From the NCBI RefSeq assembly GCF_947507565.1, contig NC_089175.1:124001-188000 (forward strand): a DNA stretch of 64,000 nucleotides. The letters run 5' to 3'. The stretch comes from Oscarella lobularis. Lineage: Eukaryota > Porifera > Homoscleromorpha > Homosclerophorida > Oscarellidae. A program made the translations under genes and the position numbers. How positions within the stretch are numbered: the stretch's first letter is position 1; every line of letters starts with the position of its first letter. Shown one piece after another: positions 59,086-64,000 of the stretch. The notes beneath the pieces are model-generated. The model searched no databases and had not been told where the DNA came from. It saw only the letters and a program-made list of their open reading frames with translations.

Positions 59086-59412
59086 GCGTTTCTAAGCTGG
59101 CGCACGTACACCTCCGAAATTCTTCGTCGCTTTGCTCAAAAGTGGAAGAGACCCATATTAGAGAAATTCCGCTGTACGTGAGTCGTTGGAAACGACGATT
59201 CGACTCGCTTTTGTCATCAACGTTGCCCTCTGCAAAGTCGACATAGTGTCTAATCGACGTCGGAAGCGGGAAAATGCATACATGAAGGCCTGGTAGCTCG
59301 AAATCGTGCAGTTTAGCAGCTGCAACAATTTAGAAAGTCAAGACCCGGATATATTCTAATGTAGTGCCTTAGATATAAGACGGAACACTCAATCTAAAAC
59401 GTAAGCACTATT

Positions 59413-60136
59413 TTAGTCTAAATCCGACGTTTCTGTGTCTGCAGTAGTATCGCCAGTGCTAGGCCAAGCTGACGTAGATGATGTAGCGGCGTCCTCTTCT
59501 AAAGCAGTATAGCCTTTATTGCGCTTTTTGTAGCACCTCTTGCACAAAAGCTTGAGCTGTCTTATAAAGCTGCTTGTTAGAAAAGTGTAGATGAAGGGGC
59601 CAAAGAAAGCAATCACAGAAGGAACAAACATAGAAGCAGGAAGAAGGTTGTGAAATGCTGCACTGGTACTTATTCTAGAAAACGGCAAAAATGTTTCGGA
59701 GTTGGCAATGAGATAGGCATTCCATGATTCAAACAGCGAAATCGGAATTGAAAGTAGATATACGACAGTCATGAGCCTTATTCCCTCTTGGGGTCTCTTT
59801 TGGTTTCGACTTTCTTATTATTCCGTAGTTTCCTGCACACAAAAATGACTGTTGTAACATAGAATGATGCCACTGCAACCGCTATGATAAAATACAAACA
59901 ATTTACGATCACTTGTTGGTAAAGTAGAGAATTATAATCCCCAAGTTCAATAAAAGTTCCACAATTTGCTGCATTCATCGAAATATTGTGACGCTTGTGA
60001 AGAAATTGATTGTATGTTTGTCTTTGTAGTGTTCTAATCACTGATACTGCAATTGAAACTGCCCACTCTAGAGTGAGAAAAATTAGAAGACTTCTTTTCT
60101 CTGTAGAGATGCTTCTGCCACAGCATCCAACAATTT
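59413..60136 (-). pseudogene. 7TM receptor array copy C, truncated and frameshifted
   Basis: Only TM4 through the C-tail can be recognised. Upstream, at about 60136, the receptor sequence stops abruptly and a copy of the array's 3' flank begins, so the N-terminal half was lost in a deletion. A further frame change lies near 59775-59800 (GGGTCTCTTTT inserted next to the conserved QEGIRLMT). It is more diverged than the others. Confidence 0.8.
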
Positions 60137-60542
60137 ATGTGTCGCTTTGCTCAAAAGTGGAGGAGGAGGAGGAGGAGGAGACCCATTAGGGGAACGAAGT
60201 GTCGTTTTCGGCTCCTTCGCTACGATTAGCTTGGCCGCCTGCGTCTAGAACTTTGTTACGACTACACTATAAACAAGGAGCGCCTCTTACGCGCTCCGGA
60301 AACGCGGTGCGTCGTTGGAAACGACGATATAACGATTCGCTCGTCGTCAACGTTGCTCTGCGAAGTCGCGATAGTGTCTAATCGACGTAGGTAGTGTCAA
60401 AATGCATACCTGAAGGCCTGGTAGCTCGAAATCGTGCAGTTTTCCAACTGCAGCCATCAGGGCTTGCGCAAACAATTTAGAACGTCAAGACCCGGATAAC
60501 ACTTTCTGCACTACAAGACAAAACGTCAAGAGAAGCGTCAGT

Positions 60543-61658
60543 TTAGCTCCAATCCGACATTTCTGGGTCTGTAGTAGTATTCCAAGCTGATGTTACTAAA
60601 GTAACAACGCCATTATTGTCCCTTTTGCAGCACTTCCTACACAGCATTTTGAGCCGCCTTCTAAAGCTGCTTGTAGAAAAAGTGTAGATGAAAGGACCAA
60701 AGAAAGAAATGATAGAAGGTACAACAAACATAGTAGCAGCAAAAAAGTCCTGAAACGTAGCACTTTCGCTCATTTGAAAAGCCTTTTTGGCGTTGGCCAT
60801 CAGATAAGCATTCCATGACGTAAACAGCAACAGTGGAATTGAAACTAGAAATATTGCAGTCATCAGCCTTATTCCCTCCTGGTTTCGAATCTGCCTACTT
60901 CCCCGTAGTTTCCTGCACACAAAAATGACTGTTGCAATATAGAATGATGCCATTGCTATCGCTATGACAAAATAGAAGGAATTGATCACTAGCTCCAAAC
61001 GAGAGAAATGTTCTCCTAATAGAAGGTAAGCTCCGCATCTTGCAAAACTCATCGAAATGTTGTGACTTTCATGAAGAAGCTGATTGTAAGTGTAAGATTT
61101 TAGTATGATACACACAGACAGTGCAAATGAAATTAGCCATTCTACGACAAGAAGAATACTTAGACGTCTTTTTCCCGCCGAAATTCTTCTGCCACAGCAT
61201 CCAACAATTTGCATAAATCCTAGAAGGATTATTGTTACGTACAGCATCGCCCAGAGGAAGATCGCCGCATTTGCGATCACGCGCGACGTCCAGCATAGAC
61301 GAGCCATCAGAATTGAGATATACGCACACCATTTCTTTCTTCCTTTCATGACGACAACAATAAGAATGCTTCCCAGAGATAAGAGAGTGTCCGACAAAGC
61401 TAAATTGATGACGAGAATAGAGTGAGGACTTCGATTAGAACTGCATCTCCATACAATCACCGCAACATTGAAAAGGATAGCGAGACCTGAAATGAGCAGC
61501 AAACCCACCGCAACCCCAGGACGAGAAGCGATGATGTTGTAGAACAGAAACGAAAGCCGAAGTTCTATTTCAAAAGGCGTCGGTTCCCTCCCACTACTAT
61601 CGTTTAGTCGCATCTTGAAGATTTCACAGTAAGAAGGATCAGTGGAAGAAACTGACAT
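60543..61658 (-). CDS. Rhodopsin-like 7TM receptor, array copy D
   Basis: Intronless, 371 aa from MSVSSTDPSYCE. The frame is open for 31 more codons upstream, but the shared start region with copies A and E favours this ATG. It has the same TM2 NLALSD, TM3 Cys and FFGPFIYTF as copy A. The C-tail is shorter: the LEEEGSLLQNPAATSS part present in A is missing, leaving VTLVTSAWNTT. One extra Val sits at the start of TM7 (FVVPSI). Confidence 0.75.
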   Translation of the reverse strand: MSVSSTDPSYCEIFKMRLNDSSGREPTPFEIELRLSFLFYNIIASRPGVAVGLLLISGLAILFNVAVIVWRCSSNRSPHSILVINLALSDTLLSLGSILIVVVMKGRKKWCAYISILMARLCWTSRVIANAAIFLWAMLYVTIILLGFMQIVGCCGRRISAGKRRLSILLVVEWLISFALSVCIILKSYTYNQLLHESHNISMSFARCGAYLLLGEHFSRLELVINSFYFVIAIAMASFYIATVIFVCRKLRGSRQIRNQEGIRLMTAIFLVSIPLLLFTSWNAYLMANAKKAFQMSESATFQDFFAATMFVVPSIISFFGPFIYTFSTSSFRRRLKMLCRKCCKRDNNGVVTLVTSAWNTTTDPEMSDWS

Positions 61659-61840
61659 CTCCGATCTCCTACGATCCTTACTCTCGAACGTAGCACTGCA
61701 ATAAACACGGACGCATCCGCAAAGTGAGATTTGTGATTTGATCGTATACATCCGGCATTTGGTGTGAAAGACGGTTGCTCAGAGCCTGTGCACAACCCAC
61801 CCGGATTAGAAAGCTAAGACCAATCAATCTACAAGGCAGT

Positions 61841-62980
61841 TTAGTTGAAGTTTGTGTCGTCTGAATCTCCGGTCCAAGCTGACGTAGAAGATGTAGCGGC
61901 GGGGTTTTCTAAAGCAGCAAAGCCATTATTGTCCTTTTTGCAGCACTTCCTACTAGTACACAAAATTTTGAGCCGCCTTCTAAAGACGCTTGTCGAAAAA
62001 GTGTAGATGAAAGGACCAAAGAAAGACACGATAGAAGGAACAAACATAGTAGCAGCAAAAAAGTCCTGAAACGAAACACTTTTGCTTATTTCAAAACCTC
62101 TCTTGGAGTTGGCCATCAGATAAGCATTCAATGACGTAAACAGCAACAATGGAATCGAAACTAGAAATATCGCAGTCATCAGCCTTATTCCCTCTTGGTT
62201 TCGAATCTGCCTATTGTCCCGTAGTTTCCTGCACACAAAAACGACTGTTGCAATGTAGAATGATGTCATTGCTATAGCTACGAAAAAATAAGAGGAATCT
62301 GTGATCACTTGTCCCAAACGATGAGAGGGATATTCTCCAAATTGAAAGAAAGTTCCGCATTTTGCCAGACCTATTGAAATGTTGTGACTTTCGTGAAGAA
62401 GTTGATTGTAAGTGTAAGAGTGTAGTTCTCCAGACGTAGACAGTGCGAACGAAATTAGCCACTCCACGACAAGAAGAATACCTAGACTTCTTTTTCCCGC
62501 CGAAATTCTTCGGCCACAGCATCCAACAATTTGCATAAATCCTAGAAAGATTATTGTTACGTACAGCATCGCCCAGAGGAAGATCGCCGCATTTGCGATC
62601 ACGCGCGACGTCCAGCATAGACGAGCCATCAGAAGTGACACATACGCACACCAGTTCTTTCGTCGTTTCATCACAGCAACGAGTAGAATTCTTCCCAGAG
62701 ACAAGAGAATGTCCGACAAGGCTAAATTGATAACGAGAATAGAGTGAGGACTTCGATTAGAGCTACATCTCCAGACAATCACCGCAACATTGAAAAGGAT
62801 AGCGAGACCTGAAATGAGCAGCAAACCCACCGCAACCCCAGGACGAGAAGCGATGATGTTGTAGAACAGAAACGAAAGCCGAAGTTCCATTTCAAAAGGC
62901 GTCGGTTCCGTCCCACTACTATCGTTTAGTCGCATCTTGAAGATTTCACAGTAAGAAGGATCAGTGGAAGAAACTGACAT
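61841..62980 (-). CDS. Rhodopsin-like 7TM receptor, array copy E
   Basis: Intronless, 379 aa from MSVSSTDPSYCE. The N-terminal half is almost identical to copy D, but the second extracellular loop (STSGELHSYTYNQ; GLAKCGTFFQFGEYPS) and the C-tail (SRKCCKKDNNGFAALEN) differ. This suggests gene conversion of the TM1-TM4 part, with diversification of the likely ligand-facing loop. Confidence 0.75.
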   Translation of the reverse strand: MSVSSTDPSYCEIFKMRLNDSSGTEPTPFEMELRLSFLFYNIIASRPGVAVGLLLISGLAILFNVAVIVWRCSSNRSPHSILVINLALSDILLSLGRILLVAVMKRRKNWCAYVSLLMARLCWTSRVIANAAIFLWAMLYVTIIFLGFMQIVGCCGRRISAGKRSLGILLVVEWLISFALSTSGELHSYTYNQLLHESHNISIGLAKCGTFFQFGEYPSHRLGQVITDSSYFFVAIAMTSFYIATVVFVCRKLRDNRQIRNQEGIRLMTAIFLVSIPLLLFTSLNAYLMANSKRGFEISKSVSFQDFFAATMFVPSIVSFFGPFIYTFSTSVFRRRLKILCTSRKCCKKDNNGFAALENPAATSSTSAWTGDSDDTNFN

Positions 62981-63491
62981 CTCCGATCGCCTACGATCCT
63001 TACTCTTGAACGTAGCACTGCCGTAAACACTGGAGCATCCGCAAAGTGAGATTTGTGATTTGATCGTATACATCCGGCATTGTCTGCTTGCATGATGGTG
63101 CTATGTCTCTCGCCTCGGATTAATTTATCTCTTTGCAAATTCTAAGCAAGCACGTTATCGTCTCTGCATCCCATGAAGATTTCATCATGCACCTTGCTCA
63201 AAAGAGTGGAGGAGACCCAGTAGGAGAATTCTTCGCGTTACAACGACCTATTTTCGTCTTCCCCGCGGTCTTGTTCCGACTAGCTGCTATAGACAGGAAG
63301 AGTGGCCTCTTACGCGCTCCTGAAACGCGGTGCGTCGCGCTGGAGACCCGCTTTCGTTCATGCAAAGTCAAGATAGTGGCAAATTGCATTCACGAAGGCT
63401 TGGTAGCTCGAAATCGTGCAGTTTTACCAGAGCAAACAGAAGTTCAAGGCCCGGATATAGGTAACAAAGTGCAAAGCGTGAAGCGCTCAGT
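62981..63491. other. Intergenic, diverged receptor 3' flank
   Basis: No gene. 63170-63480 matches the 3' flank found after copies A-C (CTTGCTCAAAAGAGTGGAGGA). A 120-codon plus frame (63133-63495) lies in it and is regarded as chance. Confidence 0.5.
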
Positions 63492-64000
63492 TTAGTTCCA
63501 ATCCAACGTTTCTGTGTCTGCAGTAGTATTCCAAGCTGACGTAGAAGATGTAGCGACCGGGTTTTGTAAAAGAGACCCCTCTTCTTCTAAAGCTGCAAAG
63601 CCATTGTCCTTTCTGCAGCACTTCCTACACAGAATTTTGAGCCGCCTTCTAAAGCTGCTGGTCGAAAAAGTGTAGATGAAAGGACCAAAGAAAGAAATGA
63701 TAGACGGAACAAACATAGTAGCAGCAAAAAAGTCCTGAAATGTAGAACTTTTGCTTATTTCAAGAGCTTTTTTGGAGTTGGCCATCAGATAAGCATTCGA
63801 TGACGTAAACAGCAACAGTGGAATTGTAACTAGAAATATTGCAGTCATCAGCCTTATTCCCTCCTGGTTTCGAATCTGCCTATTGTCCCGTAGTTTCCTG
63901 CACACAAAAACGACTGTTGCAATATATAATGATGCCATTGCTATCGCTGTGACAAAAAAAAAGGAATCTGAAATCACTTGGTACCAACGATGAGCGGGAT
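63492..64000 (-). CDS. Rhodopsin-like 7TM receptor, array copy F, cut by window edge
   Basis: The C-terminal part only: TM5 (FFFVTAIAMASLYIATVVF), TM6, TM7 with FFGPFIYTF and the tail ending TLDWN. The frame stays open to the window end; the N-terminal half lies beyond base 64000. Closest to copy B in this part. Confidence 0.75.
   Translation of the reverse strand, partial: PAHRWYQVISDSFFFVTAIAMASLYIATVVFVCRKLRDNRQIRNQEGIRLMTAIFLVTIPLLLFTSSNAYLMANSKKALEISKSSTFQDFFAATMFVPSIISFFGPFIYTFSTSSFRRRLKILCRKCCRKDNGFAALEEEGSLLQNPVATSSTSAWNTTADTETLDWN

Noticed and set aside
63133-63495. 120-codon plus frame
   Set aside because: Falls in the repeated 3' flank of the 7TM genes; the corresponding flanks elsewhere do not keep this frame open.

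Overview
The window is eukaryotic, and the gene content is animal: BRCA2, neurochondrin, PLRG1, acylglycerol kinase, an ABCB-type full transporter, GlcNAc-6-phosphate deacetylase, GPR143-like and other 7TM receptors. Genes are dense. Introns are mostly 45-60 bp, GT-AG with a few GC-AG, and often hold TTAATTAA-type runs. Several genes sit only about 75-165 bp apart. This suggests a compact invertebrate genome, possibly an early-branching animal such as a sponge; the species cannot be fixed from the sequence alone.

Layout. 170-4456 (+): 3' two thirds of an ABCB transporter. 4457-9184: no confident gene; a GC-rich tract, a CCAAT-rich promoter-like start and several inverted repeats. 9185-10953 (-): a complete 14-exon AGK homologue whose kinase signature is degenerate. 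11118-32677 (+): eight intact genes, one broken copy and two stubs of a secreted, cysteine-patterned protein family. Each protein appears to be two Frizzled-CRD-like modules followed by a variable Ser/Thr stalk and a hydrophobic (GPI-like) tail. Between the copies lie minus-strand scraps of the genes at the two ends of the array, AGK exons 1-6 and the 3' exons of NCDN. The array therefore grew by tandem duplication with breakpoints inside its neighbours. 32804-35665 (-): the complete 20-exon NCDN. 35781-41847 (-): a complete 20-exon BRCA2 (1671 aa). 41923-44168 (-): a complete 12-exon PLRG1. 44691-48280 (+): three intronless GPR143-like receptors. 48337-52548 (-): an unidentified IQ-motif protein. 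52630-54188 (+): AMDHD2. 54619-55192 (-): exons of an unidentified gene. 55831-64000 (-): a tandem family of intronless rhodopsin-like 7TM receptors (three intact, one frameshifted, one truncated, one cut by the window edge).

The flanking genes are ordinary cellular housekeeping: DNA repair (BRCA2), splicing (PLRG1), amino-sugar recycling (AMDHD2) and mitochondrial lipid or import functions (AGK). The lineage-specific material is the local gene amplification: the FZ-like array, the GPR143-like trio and the 7TM array. The most novel item is the FZ-CRD-like array and its duplication scars. Exon coordinates were derived by hand from splice signals, reading-frame continuity and family resemblance; no alignment or database search was run.
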